Shown: one piece after another, positions 1-10,943 of the stretch | Numbering within the stretch: position 1 is the stretch's first letter | Layout: the number at the start of each line of letters is the position of its first letter | DNA from: Psilocybe azurescens | Taxonomy: Eukaryota > Basidiomycota > Agaricomycetes > Agaricales > Agrocybaceae | Assembly (NCBI GenBank): GCA_023853785.1 | Contig: JAJIRX010000590.1 | Span: forward strand, 124,001-188,000 | Reading direction: 5' to 3' | DNA: 64,000 nucleotides | Position numbers and translations under genes: made by a program | Notes under the pieces: generated by a model | What the model saw: the letters and a program-made list of their open reading frames with translations, nothing else | What the model was told of the DNA's origin: nothing | The model's database searches: none

Positions 1-577
1 CACATTAGGCATCAGTCGCAATATGTAACCTCGATATACCGTGGCTTGATTCCCGGTAAGAACCTGAATAACCGTGACTTCGCTATAGCTGGTGCAATTG
101 TAAGCCCCATTTTCGTTCAATTCTAGTTCTTACTGAGGCTTATTCATGACGTCCTGAGTTCTCCGCCAATCTCGGGTACACCAGCGAGGTCGCCGCCCAC
201 TGGATATCGTCTTACTTCCAGGATGATCCAATGCGTCTTCCTTCTTCTCCTGAGGTAGCTGTCGCAGAAGCTGAGCTTCGCTCGGCATGGATGAAATACC
301 GATATCCAAACATGCTGTTTTGGGTGAATGAGAGCTACAGTACTACTCTTGATTTTTTGGACGTAAGAGCTTTCTCTTCAAATTTCGCTCAGAATAATGT
401 CTGATGAATAATTACTTCAGATGGCCACAAGCCGCTGATGAGCTGCTCGAAGACATGTATATTCCCAATATGCGTAGCGGTGGGAACTGGTTCACGTGGC
501 CTTTCCGCGTCATCGATCTCAAGGAGATCGCAACCTTGAGGGAGGAGAGGAAGGCCATACGAGAGAAGAGGATGTAG
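1..577 (+). CDS. Flavin-containing monooxygenase-like protein, C-terminal part (truncated at left edge)
   Basis: Only the 3' end lies in the window. Exons are <1..99, 159..362 and 421..577 (stop TAG), with short GT-AG introns. The translated parts (FAIAGAI then FSANLGYTSEVAAHW; RSGGNWFTWPF; a basic tail) resemble the C-terminus of basidiomycete FAD/NAD(P)-binding monooxygenases of the FMO type, which oxygenate N- or S-containing or ketone substrates using NADPH. The cofactor-binding Rossmann motifs would lie upstream and are not visible. The last junction is out of frame by one base. The T6 run at 353-358 is one T longer than needed to join exon 2 to the WPQAADELLEDM exon. This is either a homopolymer error or a real frameshift. 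The family call rests on pattern memory of the C-terminal block. Confidence 0.6.
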
Positions 578-1412
578 GAACGACCTCTATCAGATACCTT
601 GGAACTGTTAGAAACCCGGAACCCGGTCAGAGAATAAAACGACTATATTGACATATGCCTAGATGGACAGAATCTGACTAGAGGTTTGTCAGAATATTAA
701 TATGGTACGTATGAAAAGGATGCATGCCTCAGTCAGAATAAAACGACTGAGGTATTTCTACGTACTGGGGAAAGTATATATACCTTCCCACTACTATAAA
801 GGCTCATACTCTATGTAAAATAAAGAGAAGGAAAAGGATAAAGGAATAGAGGGATTAAGTGAGCCGGCGCCTAAAGCACCTTTGTCATACCGGTGAATCT
901 CAACAGGAACACATACTAAGGCATAGTTTAAACATTAAATTTATACACAAACCTCTCTTTGCGTGTTCATACTTGCCTCATGACGATGACCTGAGGATTT
1001 GATACCGAAGATGCTCATTTCCATTTAAGCGCCCATCATGACGAGTGCCCAATCATACCAATTCCAATATGCGGAGCCTACGTGATTCCTTTTACTCTCA
1101 TCAAATCATTTAATAATGAGATCTTTCTAGTTTGACCTTGCACAATTGTAAAGCGGTGACCCTAATAAACCTGCTTCCCTGTTAGAATTGTGCCTGGCAG
1201 GTTGTAGTCTAGGTATAATGAATGTTTCGACAGACTTAAGCTGCTTCAAATGAAACAGTATGATTCAGTGGTAGAAAAAGTAAACATTGCATAGATATAC
1301 TTATAGTTTTTACAGGAGATTATTCTGTTAGATATGGTCATACTTCCTAAGTGGCGTAAAATTTTGATCAAGTCCGAGTAACATGAAGCCAAAAGATAAA
1401 GCAAGAATCCTA
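578..1412. other. Intergenic region
   Basis: Holds the two convergent 3' flanks of the monooxygenase-like gene and the F-box gene. AT-rich. I see no ORF of note, repeat or RNA gene. Confidence 0.5.
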
Positions 1413-3592
1413 CTACCAGTCGATGTCATCCTCTCGGACTAAATCTGTGGGCATCTCTACGCTTACGCCAGAAATGAGACTAGTTGTTCTGACTTCCGTG
1501 AAGTTGCCCAACCTCCGTGCCTCCGAGGACTTCAACCTAACATGTCTACCCGTGTGGATGACATCTATCGTTATCCCCTCGACTGCTAGGCCCTGAAGAT
1601 TCGCGACTACGCTATCTTTGATATGATAATGAGATTGTCCTAGGCCAGTCATTGTCCATCGAAAGTACTTCAGCGTACGATGCTTCAGAGACGGTATACA
1701 CTCGCCCGGATGAAAGTATGTTGATGGATCGTAAGGCGGTGGACCCCGGGAGTCAAGAAAGCGGCACAAAAGCTTCCAGGGAAACTGGGAATCAACCTGT
1801 CCGTGGATATCCACGGTCTGGAGTAAAGGTAGATATAACGGCTCCGCTCGATGGGTGTCAGCCATTCCGGATTCGGAGCGGGGTATGGTGCCGCATGCGA
1901 GAGCGGCAAGGATAACCCTCCACTCCTCACGCAGCTTGAGGTCGAATTCGGCATATTCAATGTCATTTTCCGTGGCTGGGAGACGGTCTTGACGAGGGTC
2001 ACCGTCTGAGAGAGAGATATGCAGCGAAATGAGAGTCGGTAAGACACTTAAGCAATCTATGAATTTGTCTGTCGACGCAACAAATTTTCGCAGATACAAA
2101 CTCTGCAGAGAACATCCGGAACGTCTGAGCATCTCGAGGCACTCAGCTGTCACCCAATGCTTGCACGACAATGTCGTCAGGTTCGGCAGGTCAATTCTGT
2201 CGAAGAAGAAAGCGTATATCTGTTTGTCGGGCTCATCGATACCAAGAACATCGAGGGTGGTCAAGGCAGGACAGGTGATACGCTCCGGGAAATTGGAGAG
2301 AACTTCATCGAGGGATTTCTCGGACCTCAAGAGGTACGAGATCCGAAGCTTTTGCAAGCTAGTAACGCGCTTTAGAATTTCCAAAGCCAAGCTGATATCC
2401 ATTGTTCGGGTAATGACCTCAGTCAGATTGGAGAAGTTAACGGCAGGGCTCAGATACAGTTTGTCTGTATCTAGCCCGCAGATTTGAAGAGTCTTCAAAC
2501 TCTCTGTCAGATTCGGTGTGAGAATATACGATCTACCGCTGGTTATGTGTTGATCGGTAGGTGATCGTTCGATGGTCAGGTTCTTGAGTTCAGGAAGAAA
2601 GATGTTGGCTTGCCAGAAAAGAGAAAATAGTATATTGGGCCCTTCAATGCTGAGAGAAACACAGCGACGTGAATGCTTCTTGAGAAGGTGAAAAATGGGA
2701 ATTGGGTTAAAGAGGCCGACTCTTTGTACAGCAGAGAGCTGGTTATCGTCCTCCCGATCGTCCTTGTGGTACAAGCCGAAGTGGAACATATGTTTGTCTG
2801 AGCGCTCGAGCCATTGCGCGACCATTTCTCGCAGGAGGTCCTGATTTTTGAATACGCGTACACGGTTAATCGCGTCCACAGGGAAGGCGTCTTCCATGCG
2901 ATTTGACGCCAGTTCCTGGAGATTGAACCCAAACGGAGAGCGGATTCATCCGTATCAGACTCGACATAGAACTTGAATATCCGCGATATGATATCTGCCG
3001 ACAATTTATTTATCAACGTAGGACGTCTTAGATGGTATTCGGGCTCGAGTGCTGAGCTCGCTTGGGAGTAAAAGGAACTCGTATGGCTAAGCAAGGCTTG
3101 AGAATCCTGGTAGTACTAGTCAGAACGACGCCAAGTTCAATGCAGGAAGTATCAACGTACCTCATTATCCTGGTGGGAGAAATCCCTTCTGATGTTCCAG
3201 TCAATGCTGAAACCGCTGGAGGAAAAGCATTGGGAAGTGCGGGGGCTTGATCTGCTAACGGGCGACGGCATGTTAAAGGACGCGGTTCTGTCAGTCTGCA
3301 GCTTTCTTGTGGGGGTCGAGGGAGCTCGATAGCTTCCTCTCCAGCTCAATTGGGAGGATATTTGACGTTCCGCGTCTTCTTCTATAGGACTAGTGTCCCG
3401 ATGTTGAGTGGGAGTAGGTGTATAGCCGTCGTCGTAACCCTGACTGGCTCGTTGGGGCGTACGGGGTGGTTCGGTGCTTGTATTCTCCGCAGAACGTCGC
3501 TCTGCTTCGCAAAAAGCAAGCAGCTGCTCGACGGTCGAAATAATGCTGGTGTCAATGACTCGATCATCAGACCAGCTGTATCGAAGAGGCAT
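1413..3592 (-). CDS. F-box protein with leucine-rich C-terminal region
   Basis: Exon 1 is 3161..3592, encoding a proline/serine/threonine-rich N-terminus starting MPLRYSWSDD. An intron of 54 bp (3107-3160; an alternative acceptor gives 45 bp) follows. Exon 2 runs to 1413. Exon 2 begins with a typical basidiomycete F-box: INKLSADIISRIFKFYVE, then ISRNWRQIAWKTPSLW. The following roughly 490 residues contain repeated L-x-x-L-x-L segments like those of F-box/LRR substrate receptors of SCF ubiquitin ligases. The F-box and the LRR part lie in different frames. They join if the T5 run at 2845-2849 (A5 on the coding strand) were one base longer, giving the expected continuation into KNQDLLREMV. So this is either a sequence error or a pseudogene. 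The target is unknown. Confidence 0.65.
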
Positions 3593-5825
3593 AGTGACGA
3601 TGGAGATGGTATAGATGGAATGGCCTACGAATTCGGTATGAGAATCAAATTATATTATCGGGGGATGTCGTGGTTGGAGAGAAGTTGGGAATAGAGGTCG
3701 ACTTTTATATCCCGTATAAATAAGACTCCGACAAGTCACAGCTCATTGTCGTCCCTATTTGGACGCATGGCCCATCAGTGCCACGATGAATCCTTTCGAT
3801 TGTTTTTATTTTTCAGTGGAGCGTTTGTATTGGTTTTTCGGTGCTCGACTTATCAATACTTCTGTATCTTCAAATAATTGAAAATCTACTTGACGATACA
3901 CTAGTGCAACACTAGTGGGTCCGAAGTGCCGACTTCCTGAATCGTACAGGCCGCTTGTTTTCCATTCTGGGTCAAATAAGATCATTCAAGGAGGGAGCCT
4001 CCACTGACAGTGCACAATATATGCTAATCAGGCTTCTCCGCTGTATAATCGCTGCGCAAACGCGTCTAATTTTCCAGACCGTGTATCGCCACGACTGGAC
4101 GCGTCTGTCAATACATCGTCACGTGCAGAGAATTCATTGCATCGAACTTCTGTTCAAACTGGATTCTTGGAAGCTTGACTAGGATTCCCTTTTAATCGCT
4201 CAGCACGAATACTTAAACTTGTACTGCTATCGCCGTTTATAAAATCAGAAGAACTTGTTCAGGAGATCTGCGAATGGTACTAGGTATGATTATCAGTAAA
4301 CTCTTGAACTGGGTGGCAGTCGATCTTTACAACAATTCCCAAATCAATGACTCGATTTGTAGCCTATATCCATTAACCCTAGTACTAATCTAGACATTTT
4401 TGAAAAGCGTTAAAAGGGTGGACACTGGGCAAGCCATGTTATAGATGATTGACAATCCTGCCATCGGCCCTAATAACTCCACTCGTCATATTTACCCTTT
4501 TTTGTCCTCTACTGGACTGTAAAAATTCTCTGTCTGTTTTGAATCTCGTTGATTCCTTGGACCTTGGTCTTCTTCCTACCACGTAATTATCTGCCTGTAA
4601 TCTTAGGAATTCTTGCGGTAGGCATTTTCAACTTCAAAGAGCAGAGATACTATGAGCTGATGGATGCTTGCTTAGGTTCCTCACCATTGTTATGACCATT
4701 TCAGACTTTACCATGGACTCTGCCATAACGAGAGCAATCGGACCTCTAGGGGAATGGTCTGAGCTTGAGGAAATTATGACGGACTCATAGGGTATTTCTA
4801 TTCTTTATAAGTCATGTTTTCAATGCCACTAATCACCTATCTTCTCAGTGGTTGTCTCACTACCAGAGACGATAATGCTGGGTGCTCTAGTCCAGTCCAA
4901 CTCTATTGAACAAGTCAAAAACATGCTTACGCGGCCAGAAATATTGACAGCAAAGATCGCGTAGAACTCGAGCGCAAGCAATAGAAACGATAGTTCTCTC
5001 GTCAGAAGGACGAACCTATTAGTTAGTCCTCCAAGTCGTCTTCGACTAAATGATACCCAGTCCCACTCGCCCACTCGGAACAGGATTCCGGGTACGACTT
5101 CTGCTTTACCGTCGTCCGTGACGTCGCCGAAGATATCTCTAGAGCCTGACCATCAACAACGCTGGTGTGGTCAATGCCAATATCTACCAGGTTAACTCCG
5201 CGCTGACCACGGAGACGAAGCGACAACCACGATCCTCAGCAGTAAGAGCCGCCTGGCTTACTATTCTTGTTGGACTTACCTGGTATATTGTGTCGACTGG
5301 TTTCAACGCCCTACTATAGTCGTGGGAGGCTGGCGGTCATCTCGAAAGACCTTTCAGGCAGAATCCTTGATGATCTATTTTCACTCCGGCCACCGACTCC
5401 TGTTCAGAGTTTCGAATCAGTGACGTATCTATATTGGTCCGATGTCTCAATCACAACAACACTGGATTGCAATCCATGATAATTATGGGTTCGCAAGGGC
5501 GGGGTCGTCTGTGACTTTGATATCGTGCATCCCCCTTTATCCTCTTTTTCGTAGTCATTCTCCTTCCATATGTCTGTGGCCAATATTGAGGCCCTTACAA
5601 ATAATCTATTTTATTCGCCTGTCGATGTGCTCCCGTCGTGTAAAAACAAACTTCTTATTCGAATCCAATGAGCAGTTAAAAGTACAATTCATGAAATTAT
5701 AGTTACAAGGTAATCGGAATGTAAAGAAACAATATCAGAGGATAATTCCGTCCTGCCTAGCTAGCTGTAGTTTCGTTCTGTCGTAAATCGTTGATAATCT
5801 TCGTGAGCCAGTATGGTAGCTGGGC
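3593..5825. other. Long gene-poor stretch
   Basis: Only short ORFs (under 90 codons) without recognisable motifs or convincing splice partners. Minus-strand ORFs at 4829-5074 and 5023-5226 overlap in different frames and resemble nothing I know. No repeat or RNA gene recognised. Confidence 0.4.
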
Positions 5826-6777
5826 TTATGAACCCGCCTCGAGCCCAACACCCGCCGTACGTGCCTCGGCCACCTTTGTCTCGTATCTCCTGCCTTCCTC
5901 CTCTGCCCGCTCCAGCATCTTCGTCAGCTTGTCCTCCCTCACATCCAGCTTCTGGTCCATCCCTAAAATGAGCATCCGCACCTGCTCGATCTGCGCGAGT
6001 GCCGCCTGCCGCTGTGCCTCCCTCTGCTCACGATCCTGCTGCTGGATGGCAGAAGACGATGGCGCTGGGCTTTCTGAAGAGCGGGGAGGAATGGCGTTGG
6101 ATTTGAGTGAGGGAGTAGGAGAATGGTTTCTGGCGATGCTAAATGATATGGGAGAGGAGATGGTGTTGGATCGTTGGTGTAGCATGTTCAGGCCACCGCT
6201 CACGCCTGAGGAAGAACGTAGAGACATGGCGGATGAAGCAGGAAATTCAAGATTTGCCTAGGGTCCGATGAGGTTTTAAAGGGTAATATAGAACGATAAA
6301 TATGATCAAGCACCTGCCAGTTATCTCCTGCAAGTCGTGTCAGCTCGCGCTCGAGCATCTTCTCTCGAGCTTTGGCTCTACATGTAGAATAAGAAAAAGA
6401 ATCAACATACCACAGTAGTCCAGAAACCCACCGTTCGATATCAGCCATACACTTTTCATTTTCTCTTTGAGTCCCTTGCAAGATGAGATCAAGATTCTTG
6501 TACTCCTTTTGAAGCCGTTGAACCTCTTCAATGGGAGGTCGTTGTGAGAGCTGCGTTTGCAAGGCAATGATAGTCATTTGAAGCTAATAAACATGAGTAA
6601 ATTATCGTTAACAGTAAGCCAAAAACGAACTCTATCACACTCTCGATCTTTTTCGAGTAATTGGCGTCGCAGAACATCCTCATTCGACTCATCTCCTTCT
6701 CGCAATACGCCTAGGTCGTCTGCTGCCAGTGCAAGGGAAGGGCGAGCATTGTTACGTACACTTTGCGCGCGACGCAT
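5826..6777 (-). CDS. Coiled-coil protein of unknown function
   Basis: Four exons (6631..6777, 6432..6583, 6314..6377, 5826..6257) join in frame to 264 codons ending in a stop at 5826. The start is the MRRAQSVRNNARPS methionine. An upstream methionine at 6807 is possible but is not conserved in the duplicated fragment at 51.9-52.1 kb. Charged heptad-like segments (roughly residues 35-120 and again 185-240) predict two coiled coils separated by a Ser/Pro-rich linker (about 130-180). No catalytic motif is visible. Such architecture suits a structural or cytoskeletal adaptor, but I do not recognise the family. A fragment of this gene's first exon and upstream region is copied at 51912-52130. Confidence 0.7.
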
Positions 6778-7297
6778 AGTTACTAGAGAGCCGATAGTTG
6801 GCAGCAAATAGGGACAGATGAGACAGCGAGCTCAGGATCTCTGTCAACGTCGTAATCGTCGACGATGAACGCGAGCTCTTGGCACTGTTGCACGATCACG
6901 TGCTCTAAACTGGAACGCGTGCCCCTTCAAAAGTTGTTCAAAATTTGAATATTTATATATTATACTTGATTCCTAGTCGGACTCCTTCATTCTGACTCTT
7001 TATTGAATGTTAGCCTTATACATAAGAGAGAGTGGCTGTGTGTTTGTAATGAAGAGGCCTCAGCGATCAATGCAAATCTCACACAGCTCGTACTGGTGGT
7101 AGTAGATTTATTAGGACTGAAATTTTAAGTACATACTTATTTCTATACTACATATGCTTCGGTGGGGCAGAGAACATCGGCGACATCAAGAAAAGAGAAA
7201 TGTAAAGCAAGTAAAAAGCATGTAAAATTTGTGTAAAAAGAGGAAATGGAAAACAAATCAGGCAGAACAATAGTAACAAGTATATGGACAAACTTGA
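6778..7297. other. Intergenic region with duplicated upstream segment
   Basis: Holds the 5' flank of the coiled-coil gene and the 3' flank of FunK1 A. Bases 6677-6907 have a clearly similar copy at 51912-52130 in the same orientation. Confidence 0.6.
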
Positions 7298-9961
7298 TCA
7301 AGAAAATGGCCTGCGCCTCTTGGCCTGTGCTCCATTTTCAGAGACATCGTCATCATCGAGAGGACGCTTGCCTGAGGAATAAGCGCGCCCGCTAATATGA
7401 ATCCCCATCGAGCTCGTTACTCTTTTGAAATGCTTCTCCTGTGCTTGTTTGGAGTCATTCTCATTCTTTAACCACATCATTGGATAGAAGTCTTCTTTAT
7501 ACCGGCTGGTCGTTGCAGGTCCCCATTTGCTTAGGTCGGTCACCGGTGGTTGAGAATCCTTTTCAATGGGCATTAAACCGGTCGGCATGACACCACGGGG
7601 ACCCATTTTCTCGGCAGCTCGACGAAGAAAATTCGACAACCACTTCTCGTCAGGGTTATCCAAGTCATACAAAGGAGTGCCAGAAGCCGGAGCTGGCATG
7701 CCACCGTCGTCACTACCACCGTCGCTGTCATTCTCGTCTTCACTTAAAGGATCACGGCCGGCATAGCGAGCATTGAAGACGACGGCGAGTTTAACCAGAT
7801 TGCGCTTCAAACCCTTCACCTCGAAATTGGAGAGGCCCTTCTTGACTTTTCCGTTAGCACACATAAGCAGAGTGGAGAATTTCTGGTCGCCTCCAGTCAC
7901 TGAACCGTAGTCCTCTACGGGATCTTCGAAGAGGGATTTCATGAATTTATAAAGAGCGTGAGGTGCACGACTTGTGTGCTTTGTATATCGCATAACTTCA
8001 AAGGCTAAGACCCAGAAGATGGACTCCATATCATCCGATAGAGAATGTACAACGGGTGTCGTGTCTGCTGGTTCCAGGAGTCTCGCGGCCATGAATGCCC
8101 ACGTTCCCTATAAATAAGACATGTCAGATAATTCAATCTTTAATCTCGTTATTGAAGGATAACTTACTGTCCGTCCGCTACGAGTCGCACCAAGATGGCG
8201 CTGATCTAAAAGCAAACACATATCCCAATCGATAAGAACGCCACGCAGTTCTTGTGTTTCTTCGTTCCTCACGATCATGATATTGCCGGCGCTGATATCC
8301 CGATGTAACACACCAGCTTTATAAGCTTGCTGGGCAGCTACTGGATAGTATGTGATTAGAAAGAGAACTTGATAATATGTTTGAGCATAAACATACCGTC
8401 AACTGCGTCAGCGAGACACGAGAAAAGGACCTTACACCAAGTGAAAGTCGATAGATCACGAGCAACGGTATCCAGAATGATGCGATGGCACACCATAGAC
8501 CCGAATTGCTTATATCTGCCGCTATGGGACAGGACGTGAAACTTGTTCTGAGTCTCCGTCTCCAAGCCTGCGACATCATCACCTAGGCGCATAGAGGCAA
8601 TATTGGGGACATTATTTTCGTGCAGTTTCCTATAAATATCAGCCTCAGGGGCAGTACGCCATGAGACCCCTTGCCAGGAATCCTTCATGAAACACATCTT
8701 CGCCTCGACCGGATTATCCACAAACGCTAGGCAGCGTCTTGAAGCACGGGCGAAGGGCTCCAAGCAGGAGTACTTAAAGGCGGGAGCAGGGATAAAGAAT
8801 GCTTCAGTGCGGTTCAAGGTTCGATCTTCGACTTGAATGCGAAAGAACCGCATATCGGACGCAGGAATGCGTTCGTGGACGTCTTTATGACCGTATTTGG
8901 CGCCTTTATACCATGATTTGAGGTAATAATTATCGAACGCCTTCGCGACGTGGTTTGGAAGGCGATCTTCGAGAGGCTCCACGTTGGTATCAAAACCTCT
9001 TTGGCGGGGTGAGAGCTGACTAAAGCGCAGATAAAATTCGAAGATAAGTTCAGGACGTTTGGTGTAGTCAAACCGGCTGGTAACGATGGCTCCGCGACGA
9101 TCCCAGCGTATGATGCGCGCGTATTTGCCCAGAACCAACAAAGAGAAAAAATGGTTTCGGAATGCCATAAACATAGCTACGCCAGCGTAGGCAGCAATCT
9201 GACCGCGAGTGTGGATGCCACGTTGGGTGTTGGCTTCAACTTTTGCAATCAGGCTCGGAAAACCTTTTTCTTGTTCTTCCTCCTTGATTTCTACGGCTTT
9301 AAGCGTCTCTCTGATCTCTTCAGAGGCAACGGTAGCCGTCTCATCAGAGGTGGCTTGGACCTCTTCAAAGGTAGCATGAGCTCCTTCAGAAGTATCTTCC
9401 GCCTCTTCCGCAGTGGCCTCGGTATGGGGTCCCTCATCAGACGAATGTTTAAACGCGTCATGAGTGTGATCGGACTTGAACTCTTCATGAGTTTGTTGGT
9501 GAGAAAATGTGCACGATCCTGGTTCGAGCCCTTGAGAACCTTGGACTACAGGATAATCCTGCTCCCAGTATGTCGAGACATCCACATTCATCGACGCACA
9601 AGAAGAATCGGGCTTGGCAAAATGCCCGAATCTGAGTTTCTGGCCATTGTCTGTCCCGGTAACCCATTCATCAAGAGCTTTGACCTACCAAAAGCATCAA
9701 TGGATGAAGGCTAATCACAACAAGAACACTTACAAATTGTGTATACATGTGACTCTCTTTGTGTCCCGGTCGGGGTGGCACTGACTGTAAGGCATGAATT
9801 TTAGCCTGATCAGGCATCCGTTGCTTGTAATTGACTGGCGTGTCTGTGTTCCAAGGTAGAAACTCGTCGAGGAAGTCCTTCGGCATCATTCCAACAAAAT
9901 AGTGGCCATTGGTCTCATTCCCGAGGATTTCGTACGCGTCGTCCGACAACGGGGCGTCCAT
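7298..9961 (-). CDS. FunK1 fungal-type protein kinase, copy A
   Basis: Exons 9734..9961, 8397..9684, 8168..8340 and 7298..8107 join in frame to 832 aa. It belongs to the FunK1 (fungal-type kinase) family, highly expanded in mushrooms and of largely unknown role. The kinase core is visible: a lysine in CFMKDSW, the catalytic loop HRDISAGN and DWD in place of DFG (ID-WDMCLLL). GTWAFMAARLL follows at the start of the last exon. The segment after residue ~110 is Glu/Thr-rich and variable between copies. The C-terminus is basic (KRRRPFS) and may be a nuclear signal. In copy C the protein starts 43 residues earlier. Here the equivalent ATG (10087-10089) is followed after seven codons by TAA (10066-10068), so translation probably starts at 9961. 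It is divergent to copy B. Confidence 0.88.
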
Positions 9962-10943
9962 CGAGTGTTCTTGGGTGGCAGCTTTACGAATGACAGGAGT
10001 GTGTTGAACAGGGGTGGATTATTGTTTACAGGGGTGATTGGGTCGTTTGTGGTGCGATCAGGGACTTATACAACCTGAGAGTCTGCCATGGGGGCCAAAT
10101 GGAGTGCATGATGGAAGTCGAGAAGAAACCGTGGTTATAGTGCGTCAAAGTCAACTATTGGTGCCATTAATCTATTCTCACGCTCACGCATTTCATTGTC
10201 CGCCCCTTTCGAACTACAAAATTCGTCCAGTGCAGGTCATTTGATCATATACATCGTAGAACTCGACATAATTATTACGATCTCCTGTGGAGATGTACGG
10301 GAACGTGCAGTAGAAGCATGGCCCAATTTTCAAATCAATATGTCGAAACTTTGTTTGCTTCAATATAACCAATGACCCAGAACCAGCCACCACATGTGGC
10401 GCGCAGTCAGTCATTGTCTGCCATTGTTTTCTATGTAGCATCTTAAAAATGTTCCGTATGTGCGTTTGGACCCAGGCAGACAAAGTCGATCCAAAAGTAA
10501 CTGCCTCAGATGGTCGTTCGCTTCCATAGTATACGCAGAGCTTGACACCTGCGGCCTGTACGCTCTTGTTGTACGGTTCGAAATATAGTTTTTTTATCTT
10601 TGGTCCGTACACTGGGGCTGTTCATTCGTCGCTACCTCTACTTGAAATATGTATGTTTTTTGGGACACGCGGTGGTTCTCGGACGCGTTTGGGACGCGCT
10701 GATTATCTTACATTAACACACGTGACCGCGTTTGACCCAGAAATCCCTGGCCAGTGGCCTTGGCCTGGCCCGGACTCCCAAACTTGGCCTATAAGGTTTC
10801 CTTCCAACTTCAACTGCATTGTACTCCAGCTAGAGCTCTCTGTGCAGTACATCATACAGAATCAGAATAACTCAGTAACCTAGCCACCCCTTGTACAACA
10901 AACTCTTCTCGTTCATAAAGCCGACTCTACTCAAGAGCACACG
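9962..10943. promoter_or_regulatory. Shared divergent promoter region of FunK1 A and B
   Basis: This is the head-to-head intergenic space of two FunK1 genes. It contains the disabled upstream start of copy A (10066-10089). Several stretches are clearly similar to 50534-51306 between FunK1 C and D, including blocks around 10195-10270 and 10880-10943, so the promoter was duplicated with the pair. No specific operator can be named. Confidence 0.6.

Noticed and set aside
5791..6261. 156-codon plus-strand ORF
   Set aside because: Antisense to the last exon of the coiled-coil gene, which joins in frame with three upstream exons.
9151..9714. 187-codon plus-strand ORF
   Set aside because: Antisense to FunK1 A exon 2, caused by the acidic repeat-like coding region. 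No independent support.
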